Assembly: GCF_000025325.1 (NCBI RefSeq)
Contig: NC_013744.1
Span: 186,001 to 250,000, forward strand
DNA from: Haloterrigena turkmenica DSM 5511
Lineage (GTDB): Archaea > Halobacteriota > Halobacteria > Halobacteriales > Natrialbaceae
Reading direction: 5' to 3'
DNA: 64,000 bases
Shown here: positions 25,817-34,947 of the stretch, one piece after another
Layout: each line of letters opens with the position of its first letter
Position numbering within the stretch: position 1 is the first letter of the stretch
The notes under the pieces: generated by a model
What the model was told of the DNA's origin: nothing
Seen by the model: only the letters and a program-made list of their open reading frames with translations
The model's database searches: none
Program-made: the position numbers and the translations under genes

Positions 25817-27154
25817 CTACGGCCGCGCGAGAAACGTTCCTCGACCGGGCGAGGAGTCGATTTCGTGATCGCGGGCGATAATATCACCGTCCGCGATAAC
25901 CGTGTCGACGCGCGCGCTCCACTCCCGACCTTCGTATGGCGTCCAGCCGCCGACGTACTGAAGGTCGTCGGCCGAAACCGTGAACTTCTCTTCGCGGACG
26001 AGCACGACGTCCGCGTCGGTCCCTTCCCGAAGCGAGCCCTTGCACGGGTAGATGCCGGCCTCGCGCGCCGGCCGCGAGCAGACGAGTTCGCGAAGCCGCG
26101 TCCAGGAGAGCCGGTCCTCGTGAACGCCGGCGCTGACAAGGAATTCGAGCATCGTTTCGATGCTCGGCAGCCCGGCGTACGGCTCCCAGATGTTCTCCCA
26201 GCCGCGCTCCCGGTCGTCCCGATAGGTAGGGAAGTGCTCGCTGGCGACGAGATCGATCGTCCCGTCCCGGACCGCGTCCCAGAGGCGGTCGACCTCAGCG
26301 GGTGATTTGAGACTCGGATTGACTTTCAGGAACGGCCCCTTCTCCTCGACGTCGTCCTTCGAAAACGCGAGGTAATGCGGACAGGTCTCGAGCGTCACCG
26401 GAACGTTCGCCCGGGATTTGAAGCGCCCGCCCTCGCGGGCCCCGCTCCCGCTGGAAACGTGGACGACGTGCAGGGGACAGTCGGCGTACTCGGCGAACCA
26501 TCCCATGCGGTTGATAGCGTCGAGCTCCGCCTCGAGGGGGCGGGAATCCATGTACACGTCGGGCGTGTTCCCGTCGATCGACTCTCGGGCGTGGTCGAGA
26601 ATACCCTGCGTCTCGCAGTGAACGCGGACTTTCCCGCCGGTGTTTCCGACGTCCTCCATCAGGGACACGATCGCGCCGTCGGAAGCGCGGTACGGCTCGG
26701 CCGTGAACGTCTTGAAGTCGCGCGTTCCCTCCGCCATGATTCTCTCGACGTCAACGTCCGGCGCTTCGACGTTCCCCGCGACCAGTCCGAAGTCGACGTG
26801 AGCGAGGTCGGCACACGCCTCTCGTTTCTTTCGGAACGCTTCCGGCGTGGTGATCGGGGTCTGCGTCGGGAGTTCGACGACCGTCGTCACCCCGCCGGCC
26901 GCGGCGCTCGCCGTCTGTGACGCGAAGTCGATGCCCTCTGGAAACAGTTCCGGATCGTGCAGGTGATTGTGGACGTCTACGACGCCCGGAAGGGCGACCA
27001 TCCCCGCGGCGTCGATCACGTCGGTTGCGTCCCCGTGTTCGCTCGCAACGTCCGGGCCGACCGCCCGTATCTGGCCGTCGGCGATCGCGATAGCTCCTTC
27101 CCGAACGCCGGTCGCGCTGACGATACGCGCGCCCTCGATGAGACGATCCGTCAT
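25817..27154 (-). CDS. Hydantoinase/allantoinase-like cyclic amidohydrolase
   Basis: About 445 residues of the dihydroorotase/allantoinase/hydantoinase family. Metal ligands are DVHNH (60-64), the carbamylated-lysine site FKTFTAE (K148) and later histidines (VRVHCE, VVHVSSGSG). The usual catalytic aspartate motif (SDHxP) reads SEHFP here, with glutamate 306. The start MTDRLIEGARIV matches the family; the longer frame upstream is not conserved. HyuA, a hydantoinase, is its counterpart in the bacterial purine cluster. It is divergent from the SsnA-like gene. It likely opens a five- or six-membered cyclic ureide; substrate unproven. Confidence 0.85.
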   Translation of the reverse strand: MTDRLIEGARIVSATGVREGAIAIADGQIRAVGPDVASEHGDATDVIDAAGMVALPGVVDVHNHLHDPELFPEGIDFASQTASAAAGGVTTVVELPTQTPITTPEAFRKKREACADLAHVDFGLVAGNVEAPDVDVERIMAEGTRDFKTFTAEPYRASDGAIVSLMEDVGNTGGKVRVHCETQGILDHARESIDGNTPDVYMDSRPLEAELDAINRMGWFAEYADCPLHVVHVSSGSGAREGGRFKSRANVPVTLETCPHYLAFSKDDVEEKGPFLKVNPSLKSPAEVDRLWDAVRDGTIDLVASEHFPTYRDDRERGWENIWEPYAGLPSIETMLEFLVSAGVHEDRLSWTRLRELVCSRPAREAGIYPCKGSLREGTDADVVLVREEKFTVSADDLQYVGGWTPYEGREWSARVDTVIADGDIIARDHEIDSSPGRGTFLARP

Positions 27155-27340
27155 GAACGAAATCGTGTCACGGACGACCAAAACAGTTGGCGATACCGTA
27201 TTGTATCTGACATATGGCGTCAGAGTGTCGCCGGTAGCCAACGCGGAGACCGCTTGTGGCACCGATGTGCCGCCGAATGTGGGATCGCGGCGAAGTCACC
27301 GGGAGGTACCTTTTTGTGGTACGACAGTATCTCCCATGGT

Positions 27341-28639
27341 GTGATACTGAACGCAGGTACGCTCATCACGATGAACGATGAGCGAGAGGTCAGAGAGGAG
27401 GTTCACGTCGTCGTCGAGGACGGAGAAATCGTCGACATCGCCGACGGCTACGAGTCCGCCGAGGAGACGATCGACGCACGCGACGAGGTCGTTATTCCGG
27501 GACTCGTGAACTGTCACACGCACATGTACGCGCTTCCGATCCGCGGAGCACCGCTGACCGCGTCCCCGGAGAGCTTCTACGAAGCGCTGGTCGATATCTG
27601 GTGGGAAGTCGACGAAGCGTTCACGACGCGTGACGCTCGGCTGTCCTCGCTCGGCTCGTGTGCCGAAATGGTTCGGGGCGGGGTCACGACGTTCTGTGAT
27701 AACTATTCCGGGCCGAACACGCTGCCCGGGGCGCTCGACGCCGTCGCCGACGGCGTCTCGCAGACGCCGATCCGCGGTATGATAACGTTCGAAACGACCG
27801 CACGGAACTCCGAAGAAGAGGCCATCGAGGGGATCAGCGAGAACCAGCGGTACATTCGGGAGTCGGAAGACGAGTACGACGGCGTCACCGGCCACTACTG
27901 TCTCCACACCCTGTTTACGAACACGGAGAGCGTCGTCGACGAGTGCGTCCGGCGCGCAGTCAGCGACGACCGGCCTATCCAGATCCATCTCGAGGAAGGT
28001 CTGGTCGACGTCCACGAATCGATCAAGGAGTACGGAGTACGACCCGTCCCCGCGCTCGACTCGATGGGATTCTTCGAGGCGGACGTCATCGCCGCCCACT
28101 GCGTCCACTCCACGGAACGCGAACTCGAGATTCTCGCCGAAAACGATGTGAGGGTCGCGCACAACCCGTACTCGAATATCAACAACGCGGTCGGAATCGC
28201 CGACGTCGAAACGATGGAAGCGCACGACATGACGATCGGCATCGGGGACGATGGCTGGGACCCCGATATGTTCGAAACGATGCGATCGGCCGTCGGCATT
28301 CACAAGTTGAAGGAGAACGATCCGAGCGGCTTCGACGGAGCGAAAGCGCTCGAGTGGGCGACCATCGGAAGCGCGGGCGTCCTCGGAATGGACGATCGGA
28401 TCGGCAGCATCGAAGTCGGCAAGCGCGGCGACTTCGTCTCGCTCGACCTCGGGCCGAACCCCGTGCTTCCCGAGAGCGCACCGTACTACGTCGTCAGTGC
28501 CGCGAGCGGGGCCGACGTGACGCGGACGGTCATCGACGGTGAGATCGCGTATAGCCCGGACCGGGGTGTACGCGGCGTAGACGAAGCGGACATGGAGACC
28601 GTCGGCGAAGCGAGCGCCGAACTCTGGGAGCGCCTTTGA
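27341..28639 (+). CDS. ssnA: SsnA-like amidohydrolase
   Basis: A 432-residue amidohydrolase of the chlorohydrolase/aminohydrolase branch. Metal motif VNCHTHMYAL (H59, H61), IQIHLEE (H217), AAHCVHS (H254) and GIGDDGWDPDMFETM are present. WWEVDEAF, TFETTARN, NPYSNINNAVG and the final ASAELWERL match remembered landmarks of E. coli SsnA, more so than guanine deaminase or ATZ/TRZ enzymes. GTG 27341 is favoured because ILNAGTLITMND is the normal opening strand; ATG 27371 is a shorter choice. SsnA belongs to the selenium-linked purine degradation set of gut bacteria, which supports the reading of this locus. Confidence 0.83.
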   Translation: MILNAGTLITMNDEREVREEVHVVVEDGEIVDIADGYESAEETIDARDEVVIPGLVNCHTHMYALPIRGAPLTASPESFYEALVDIWWEVDEAFTTRDARLSSLGSCAEMVRGGVTTFCDNYSGPNTLPGALDAVADGVSQTPIRGMITFETTARNSEEEAIEGISENQRYIRESEDEYDGVTGHYCLHTLFTNTESVVDECVRRAVSDDRPIQIHLEEGLVDVHESIKEYGVRPVPALDSMGFFEADVIAAHCVHSTERELEILAENDVRVAHNPYSNINNAVGIADVETMEAHDMTIGIGDDGWDPDMFETMRSAVGIHKLKENDPSGFDGAKALEWATIGSAGVLGMDDRIGSIEVGKRGDFVSLDLGPNPVLPESAPYYVVSAASGADVTRTVIDGEIAYSPDRGVRGVDEADMETVGEASAELWERL

Positions 28640-28705
28640 CTCGAGTTCGACGGCGGATACGCCCTCTCCCGCACTGCCGACGGAACGTTGTGATACGGGT
28701 ATCGG

Positions 28706-28725
28706 TTAACGGACTAAGGTTGTTA
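28706..28725. promoter_or_regulatory. Palindromic site 1 upstream of rdfA
   Basis: TTAACGGACTAAGGTTGTTA; its ends are inverted copies of each other and it matches site 2 at 28764 in all but a few positions. It is a likely operator or binding site for a dimeric protein. Confidence 0.5.
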
Positions 28726-28763
28726 CTCTAATCGGCCGCATCCGTCCTCCCGACTCGCCGTCC

Positions 28764-28784
28764 TTAACGGGCTAAGTCTGTTAA
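28764..28784. promoter_or_regulatory. Palindromic site 2 upstream of rdfA
   Basis: A second copy 58 bases after site 1, with TTAAC at the left end and GTTAA at the right around the shared core GGNCTAAG. Placed about 90 bases upstream of the TATA-like box at 28853. Confidence 0.5.
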
Positions 28785-28852
28785 ACACTCTTCCGTATCG
28801 CTCCGGACGATCGAACGCGGGATCGGTACGACCCGTGTACGCTTCGTCAAGA

Positions 28853-28859
28853 TTTATTA
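28853..28859 (+). promoter_or_regulatory. TATA-like box of the rdfA operon
   Basis: TTTATTA lies about 28 bases before the ATG at 28884, predicting a leaderless transcript. Confidence 0.5.
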
Positions 28860-28883
28860 GCGGTGGATAGGTAAGAACGGATA

Positions 28884-29525
28884 ATGCCAACTGATCCGGG
28901 TTGCAAAGTAGATACGGCGGTGGAGCGGTACGGGTTGGGGTCCGCTGATCCGGCGTACGAGTCGATCGACGACGGGCTCCTCGCTCGGTGGACGGGTGCT
29001 GATGGTCGGACGCCGATGGGCTATCGATCGCTCGCGGAGTGGTTCAACAAGCGCCTCCTTAAGCAAGTGTACGACGATCACGGTCGCGATTCGCTGGGGG
29101 CTCGCGTCGACAGCGATTACGAGGCGCTACGCGGCGACGACGACCTCCTCCGCGAGGAGATGGTCGAGAGCCTGCAGTCGGACGGGATTGACGCCGAACG
29201 GGTTCGTGAGAGCATGGTATCGTACGGGACGATGAGAACCCACCTTCGGGACTGTCTCGATGGGGACAAGGACCCGCAAACGGCCGACACTGAGTGGGAA
29301 CGCGAGAGCATCGAGATGGCTCGCGAGGTCGCCAGGGAGAAGACCCAACGAGCGCTGTCATCCCTGGAAACGAAAGGGCAGATCGACGGGATCGAGTCAT
29401 CGAACGTCGAGGTACAGATCCAACTCAGCTGTGAATCCTGTCCGACTCGTGTCCCGTTCGAAGTAGCGGTCGAGCGAGGCTACGTCTGCGAACAGCACGA
29501 TCAAACGCACGCCACTTCCGACTGA
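28884..29525 (+). CDS. rdfA: RdfA-like rod-determining factor
   Basis: A 213-residue protein with the layout of haloarchaeal RdfA: an opening CKVDTAVERYGL, then RSLAEWFNKRLLKQ, DDDLLREEMVESLQ and MRTHLRDCLDG, and a C-terminal metal-site-like CESCPTRV. In Haloferax a protein of this family is needed to form rods. Many haloarchaea have several copies paired with an SMC-like gene, as here: the stop is 3 bases from the next gene. This copy lies in accessory DNA, so it may be a plasmid-type paralogue rather than the cell-shape gene itself. Confidence 0.78.
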   Translation: MPTDPGCKVDTAVERYGLGSADPAYESIDDGLLARWTGADGRTPMGYRSLAEWFNKRLLKQVYDDHGRDSLGARVDSDYEALRGDDDLLREEMVESLQSDGIDAERVRESMVSYGTMRTHLRDCLDGDKDPQTADTEWERESIEMAREVAREKTQRALSSLETKGQIDGIESSNVEVQIQLSCESCPTRVPFEVAVERGYVCEQHDQTHATSD

Positions 29526-29527
29526 GC

Positions 29528-31333
29528 ATGACCTGGAATATCGAAATCGAAAACATCGCTGGGATACTGGACGGGGAGACGACTATCGAGCCCGGATTGA
29601 ACGCCGTGAGAGGATCGAACTGGCAGGGGAAGTCGAGTTTCATCGAAGCCATCAAGACGGCGCTCGGAACGTCGACGGAACTCACCGAAAACGAGGACAG
29701 CGGTCGGGTGCAGCTACGGACGCCCGACCGCGAGATCGCGGTGGAGCTCGTCCGCGAGAACGGATCCGTGCGTCGGAGCGGCACCCCGTATCTCGAAAAC
29801 GAGTACGACGTCATCAGAGCCGAACTGTTCGCCTGTCTCGACGAACGGAACGTGGTTCGTAGCGCGGTTCGACGGGGAAAGAACCTGGAGGACGTCCTCC
29901 TGCGCCCACTCGACTTTCAGAACATAGACGAGCAAATCGCTGATCTGAAACGCGAGCGCGAGCAGATACAGTCGGAGCTTTCACAGGCGAGAGAGGCGAA
30001 AAAACGCCTACCCGGCGTACAGGAGCAGGTCACGCAACTCGAGAAGGAGATCAAAGAGTTACGCGAAAAGCGCGATGAAATCGCCGTTAGCGACGCTGAC
30101 GACGGGACGAGCGACGACGAGGATGACGAGTCGCCACAGCAACAGTTGAGCGAAGTACAGACGGAACGGAGCCAGGCCAAAAATCGGATCGAGCGATTAG
30201 AACGGACCATCGAACGAACCGAAGAGCGCCTCGAACAGCGGAGATCCGAGCTGGAGTCGATCGAAATCCCGGCGGACGACGACGTCGAGAGCGAACTCGC
30301 GTCCGCCCGGGAGCAACTCCAACAGCTCAAACGAGACTCCGAGGTATTGCAATCGGTGTATTCGGCGAACGAGATGGTCCTGAAGGAGGGCCGACTGGAT
30401 CTCCTGACGGAAGTCGAACGCGAGTTAACTGCGGACACCGTGGTCTGTTGGACCTGCGGGAACGAGGCACAGCGTGAGGAAATGGAGGAACGGCTCAATC
30501 ATCTGGGCGACAAGATCACCGAGCTGCGGGCCCGGACCGAGCAGTACCACGAGAAGGTCAAGGAACTCGAAACGCGGCGCGAAGAGATCGATCAGACGAA
30601 GCGTCGAAAACGGGATCTGGAACGCGAAATAACGGAACTGGAGGAGACGCTCGCCGATCGCCGTCAGAGCCTCGAAGAGGCGGAGAAACGATATCGAAAC
30701 GCGCAGGAACATGCCGAAGAACTCTCCGATGCCGTCGACGAGACCGTCGAAGCGATCTCCGACGTCGAGAGCAAGATCAAGTACCGGGAAGCCGAACTCA
30801 AGGACACCAGAGACGAGTTGTCGCAACTCGAGACGCGGGCCGATCAGGTCGAGATGCTCGAATCCGAGAGCGAGGAGATCCGAACCGAGATCGAAGAACT
30901 CCGAAACCGGAAGGATCGGATCAAACGACGCGCTCGAGAGGCGTTTGACGAGGCGATGGACGAGATTCTCTCTCGGTTCGGGACGGGGTTCGAGACCGCC
31001 CGTCTCACCGCCGACTTCGATCTCGTCGTCGCCCGTGACGGTCGAGAAGCCAGCTTAGACGCGCTCAGTGAGGGGGAACTCGAACTGATCGGGTTCGTGG
31101 CGGCGCTCGCGGGCTACGAATCGTTCGACGTCGACGAGACGGTGCCGCTCCTGCTCGTCGACGGTGTCGGCGGACTAGCGGACGATAACCTGCACACCCT
31201 CATCGACTACCTCCACGAGCGGACGAATTATCTCGTGTTCACTGCCTATCCGGAGTACACGTCGTTCGAGGGTCGCGAGATCGACCCCAGTAACTGGTCC
31301 GTTGCGACGAACAGACAGGTTCGCACCGACTGA
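29528..31333 (+). CDS. Archaea-specific SMC/Rad50-related ATPase
   Basis: A 601-residue protein with an N-terminal ATP-binding site GSNWQGKSSF (29-38), two long coiled coils rich in E, R, Q and L, a hinge-like centre with CWTCG (C307, C310) resembling a zinc hook, and a C-terminal half with LSEGELELIGFVAALAG (signature) and VPLLLVDGVGGL (Walker B, D not followed by the usual E). This is the family annotated as archaea-specific SMC-related proteins (Sph type), commonly coupled to rdfA. It probably shapes DNA or a cell-envelope scaffold; that is unproven. Confidence 0.85.
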   Translation: MTWNIEIENIAGILDGETTIEPGLNAVRGSNWQGKSSFIEAIKTALGTSTELTENEDSGRVQLRTPDREIAVELVRENGSVRRSGTPYLENEYDVIRAELFACLDERNVVRSAVRRGKNLEDVLLRPLDFQNIDEQIADLKREREQIQSELSQAREAKKRLPGVQEQVTQLEKEIKELREKRDEIAVSDADDGTSDDEDDESPQQQLSEVQTERSQAKNRIERLERTIERTEERLEQRRSELESIEIPADDDVESELASAREQLQQLKRDSEVLQSVYSANEMVLKEGRLDLLTEVERELTADTVVCWTCGNEAQREEMEERLNHLGDKITELRARTEQYHEKVKELETRREEIDQTKRRKRDLEREITELEETLADRRQSLEEAEKRYRNAQEHAEELSDAVDETVEAISDVESKIKYREAELKDTRDELSQLETRADQVEMLESESEEIRTEIEELRNRKDRIKRRAREAFDEAMDEILSRFGTGFETARLTADFDLVVARDGREASLDALSEGELELIGFVAALAGYESFDVDETVPLLLVDGVGGLADDNLHTLIDYLHERTNYLVFTAYPEYTSFEGREIDPSNWSVATNRQVRTD

Positions 31334-31463
31334 GTGCGTGTTCGTTCTCCGCTTGATTCCCCCTATTGCCTCTCAACGTACCCGATACTGTGATATCGCG
31401 GATAATTAGGAAATTATTGCCGGTAGGTGAACGCAATAGTGGTGGTGTGTTGAGGATTACCGT

Positions 31464-32579
31464 ATGGTAGTTAGTGACGCATTTGGGGAGCTAACTGAGC
31501 TACTCGAACATCTAGAGACGGACGAAGCCGAGGTCAAGAACATCGAAATCGACGAGGAGACGATCGGCGAACGGGACGAAATAACCGCGAGACTGACCGT
31601 TGGGGTACCGGTCCTCGCCGGCGTCGAGTTACGCGACGGCGTTTCGATTCGGGCGGAGAATTTCGACCTCGAGGACCAGTACATGGATATCGAGCTCGTG
31701 GTGTCAGTATCCGTCGAGGAAGCACGGAATGGCTACGGCTCCTCACCGACCGACGTCGGCACGTCCTCGGAGTTAACCGGATCGAGTACCGTTCCGGCGT
31801 ACAAAGACCCGGACGCACTACGCGCCGTTTACGAGGAGTACGACACCTTCCCGGAGATGACCGAAGCACTAGGCGCCGACGTCACCTCGGAGACGGTCCG
31901 TCGATACATGGTCGAATACGATATCCACGACCCGAACGACACCAGACAAATACACAAACATACTTCCCCCGATCAGAACGAACGCGATCTATCGGGTGGA
32001 GACTCGGCCGGGGAAGAGGAATCAAGTGAATCGAACGGGACTCCGTTAGAGACAGTCGGGGACGAGAGCACCGTTACATTCGATGCTGATCCGTCGAAAG
32101 ACTCGACTGAGGCCGGAATTTCGGTAACGGCGACGAGCGAACGATCACCGACGATCGAAACTGACGAGTCGGATACTCCACCCGTCACCGGCGAGGACGA
32201 TTATGTCGAAAACGGTCACGGAGATGCTTCCGAAAACGGCGACGGCGAGGCGGCCACAACCGACATTGGCGATACGTCCGTTGCCGAACTCCTCACCGAG
32301 TCGACCAGCGAAGACGGTGACAACTCGCTCATCGCAGACGGATTCGGGATTCCCAAGGATTTGACCGTCGATGAACTCACGACGATCGTCAATGAGTCGA
32401 CCACTATCTACGAGGTCAAAACCCGACTAGACGTCAACCAGAATCACGCCCGTCGACTCCTCAAAGAAACTGCCCTGATCGATCTCGTTACGCAGCGTAT
32501 CGGCGCCGAGCAGATCAGCGTCACTCCGAGGGAGGTACGGAGACGAATCGACTCCAGTAGCTCGGCAACTCCGAACTGA
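31464..32579 (+). CDS. Haloarchaeal protein with N-terminal beta domain and two HTH-like segments
   Basis: A 371-residue protein that I cannot assign to a named family. Residues 1-95 (starting MVVSDAFGELTELLEHLE) form a compact acidic domain. A helix-turn-helix-like segment follows (YEEYDTFPEMTEAL, SETVRRYMVEYDIHDP), then about 150 residues of acidic, serine-rich disordered linker, and a C-terminal helix-turn-helix-like region (TIYEVKTRLDVNQNHARRLL). It follows the rdfA/SMC pair after 130 bases on the same strand and may regulate or assist it. Confidence 0.65.
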   Translation: MVVSDAFGELTELLEHLETDEAEVKNIEIDEETIGERDEITARLTVGVPVLAGVELRDGVSIRAENFDLEDQYMDIELVVSVSVEEARNGYGSSPTDVGTSSELTGSSTVPAYKDPDALRAVYEEYDTFPEMTEALGADVTSETVRRYMVEYDIHDPNDTRQIHKHTSPDQNERDLSGGDSAGEEESSESNGTPLETVGDESTVTFDADPSKDSTEAGISVTATSERSPTIETDESDTPPVTGEDDYVENGHGDASENGDGEAATTDIGDTSVAELLTESTSEDGDNSLIADGFGIPKDLTVDELTTIVNESTTIYEVKTRLDVNQNHARRLLKETALIDLVTQRIGAEQISVTPREVRRRIDSSSSATPN

Positions 32580-32792
32580 GCGTCGTAGTGCCCGACGGAC
32601 GCGGCCGAGAGCCGAATAGTCGCTTCTGTCCCGCTTTGATTGTTCTCCGTCTCACTTCTAATTGATCTGATACCGATTTTGATCGCCTCAGCGGATCGGT
32701 TTACGTTCTTCGTACATCTCCCCGTTGCTTTCTCTATATGGGGAACGAAATTATGGGAAACGTTATTGAGATGCGTGAAGAATCCTCACACA

Positions 32793-33605
32793 ATGGCGAC
32801 AATCAGAGTGCGAGATTGGACGAAAAAACGGATCGAGGAAATTCTCGAAGAGGAGTCACACTCGTCACACGATTCGGTAATCAAAGCTCTGTTGAAGGAT
32901 CGACAGCTAGCGAAATTCGCGGGACAAAACATCGAGGACGAAGCGGACACGGTAGAAGAGGAGCGACAGTTGCCCGAAGACAAGGCCTTCGACGAACTGA
33001 CCGTCCTTAACGAGATGTACCGCGCGGACAACGACGTTCTCTTTCTCTGGTGTCCGAACTGTGGGAAGGAACTCGCTCATCTCACTCTCGAAAACCCGGT
33101 AGATCTCTCTATCTTCGAGATGGAGTGCCAACGGTGTCTCAATCATCTCGACCAGCACGCGATCATCGCGATCGAAATCGGCTATCCGATCGAAGAGAAA
33201 CTCGTCGAAGATACTCTCCAGACCGATTTGAAAGAGTGCACCATCGACTACTGGGACCGCAATCTCGAGCACGCGACCGAGAATACCGTCAACGAAGAGA
33301 ACGACGTCGAGCAATTGGTCTGGCAGTTCGACCAGTACGTTCGAAACTTTCAGTGGGACTGGCCAACCGATATCCCCGTGGTCGGTTTCGAACCCGGAGA
33401 CACTCTCCGTAACGAGGTCGACGACGAACTGATCGAGGTAATCGAACCGGTTACGGAGAACCGAAACGCTCTAGATTCGTTCGAAGTGAAGCGGTATTCG
33501 AAGGGCGGGGATCCGAGTGAGGCCAGCACTGAAATCATGGACAGCAATACGATCGCCAATCTCATCATCAATCGGTGTCTGTATCTCGTAGAAGAAGAGC
33601 CGTAA
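32793..33605 (+). CDS. Haloarchaeal hypothetical protein, RHH-like N-terminus and zinc ribbon
   Basis: A 270-residue protein. The first 40 residues (ATIRVRDWTKKRIEEILEEE) resemble the ribbon-helix-helix proteins common in haloarchaea. The middle has CPNCGKE and CQRC, four cysteines suited to a zinc ribbon. The rest is acidic with no recognised domain. ATG 32793 was chosen over the longer frame because the upstream residues are hydrophobic and do not fit. It is the last gene of a co-directional run that begins with rdfA. Confidence 0.65.
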   Translation: MATIRVRDWTKKRIEEILEEESHSSHDSVIKALLKDRQLAKFAGQNIEDEADTVEEERQLPEDKAFDELTVLNEMYRADNDVLFLWCPNCGKELAHLTLENPVDLSIFEMECQRCLNHLDQHAIIAIEIGYPIEEKLVEDTLQTDLKECTIDYWDRNLEHATENTVNEENDVEQLVWQFDQYVRNFQWDWPTDIPVVGFEPGDTLRNEVDDELIEVIEPVTENRNALDSFEVKRYSKGGDPSEASTEIMDSNTIANLIINRCLYLVEEEP

Positions 33606-34059
33606 GACCCGCGAGACTGCATTATTCTCCTACCGTCGCTGCCGGTTATAACGGGAGTCCACGCTGGACCCACCGCTTTAGCGGTGGATAGCTCGATGCC
33701 GCGTTTTATCCACGAATGAAAAACGGTCCTGAGCGAACCGACTGTCCTTCGACGGATACTGGCACTACACGAGTGCACTGCGTGCGGATCGCGTCGATGC
33801 CGGCACACTCTGCCAAACGCCGAAATATCGCACAGCTCTGCGATCGGACTTGGACTCTCCTTCGGAAGACAATACCAGCGACGAAGGCCTCTCGAGTACG
33901 CTTCTATCTCACGTTCGTCGGAGTCTCGATGGACTCCGTTCGGACCAACTACGCACAGCAATCCCGAGGTGAACTCCGCTCGAAACCGCTTCTGGTTATG
34001 TATGGGCAAGTATGTTACCTTCTTCGATTACTTATTGGGTTCCTCTCCGAAGACTCGGT
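33606..34059. other. Intergenic region with a strong hairpin
   Basis: No credible gene. The main feature is a hairpin at 33670-33687, CCACCGC and GCGGTGG around TTTA, a form typical of IS200/IS605-type ends or of terminators. It lies 65 bases after the preceding stop. Confidence 0.45.
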
Positions 34060-34293
34060 ATGGTACAGAATACCGTTTCACGATCTGCGATTCAGGCGCG
34101 GAAGCGGGCGCTCGTCAAAACGCTCTGCTATCGGTTATTTATGCTCTCAATCACGATAACCGTCGCCTGGTTGATCGTCGGTGACGTAGGGGCCGCGTTG
34201 AATATCGGACTCGTAACTAACCTCCTGAAAACGGGAACGTACTACATCTACGAACGGACGTGGGATCGCATCACGTGGGGAGTGACAGCTTGA
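34060..34293 (+). CDS. DUF2061 small membrane protein
   Basis: A 77-residue protein with the DUF2061 pattern: RKRALVKTLCYRLFM, a first membrane helix, GDVGAALNIGLVTNLLKTG, a second helix, and YYIYERTWDRITWG. These are small integral membrane proteins of unknown function, in bacteria often near sulfate assimilation genes. ATG 34060 is the family start; the longer frame is not conserved. Confidence 0.8.
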   Translation: MVQNTVSRSAIQARKRALVKTLCYRLFMLSITITVAWLIVGDVGAALNIGLVTNLLKTGTYYIYERTWDRITWGVTA

Positions 34294-34536
34294 GTTTCGA
34301 TACTTCGTCTGCCTGCTCGCGGCTATCCCTTTAGACTCCCCGTTCAGTTGACCCTCGCGGGCGCTACCGATTGTGCGATAAACGGTATCGGTTGAAACCG
34401 CGATTTGAACTGCATTTGTGCCTTCGCCAACTCCGTGAGCGTTCTTTGCCAAACAAACCAAGTCGAATTTGTATTAGGTCTGCTCCATCCCCTATTATAC
34501 TAAATGTTATATGCACCTTCGTCCCAGTAAACGGTG

Positions 34537-34680
34537 ATGTTCGACGTTCAAGAGGACGCTGAAACCGAATCGACATACGAATGCTTGCAGTGCGGTGAAA
34601 TCGCAAAAGCAGCGTCACATCCCGTTAACTGTCCAAATTGCGGTAAGGTAATGCAGAACCAGACGAATTCGCTCGAGTGA
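34537..34680 (+). CDS. 47-residue rubrerythrin-like zinc finger protein
   Basis: A very small protein of 47 residues with two paired cysteine motifs, YECLQCGE and NCPNCGK, which form a zinc/iron ribbon of the rubrerythrin-rubredoxin type. Such proteins of 45-60 residues are widespread in haloarchaea and are annotated as rubrerythrin-like domain proteins. ATG 34537 or the adjoining GTG 34534 can serve as start. Function unknown. Confidence 0.75.
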   Translation: MFDVQEDAETESTYECLQCGEIAKAASHPVNCPNCGKVMQNQTNSLE

Positions 34681-34947
34681 CGTATGTCGCCGTCCCGCTC
34701 GCTCTACCAGGACAGACATAGCTGTCGGTACAGAACAACGACCATTCTGCCGTTTTGAGGGCCGTTCAGCGAGCGTCGATCGAGTTCACTGACCAAACAT
34801 ACGCGTACTCTGTAGCTACGTTTGGCGGGCGCCGGATCGGTGATTCTAAACTAGAAGGTCCGGATACCTATCTCTTCCCAGTTATATTTGGCAGGTTCGA
34901 TTTCCGTATCGAGGTCGAGGCCATGACGGTGAAGTAGTGCCTCCGAG

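Noticed and set aside
34755-34937. A 60-residue open frame beside the IS fossil
   Set aside because: No recognisable family, no promoter, and it sits in decayed DNA.
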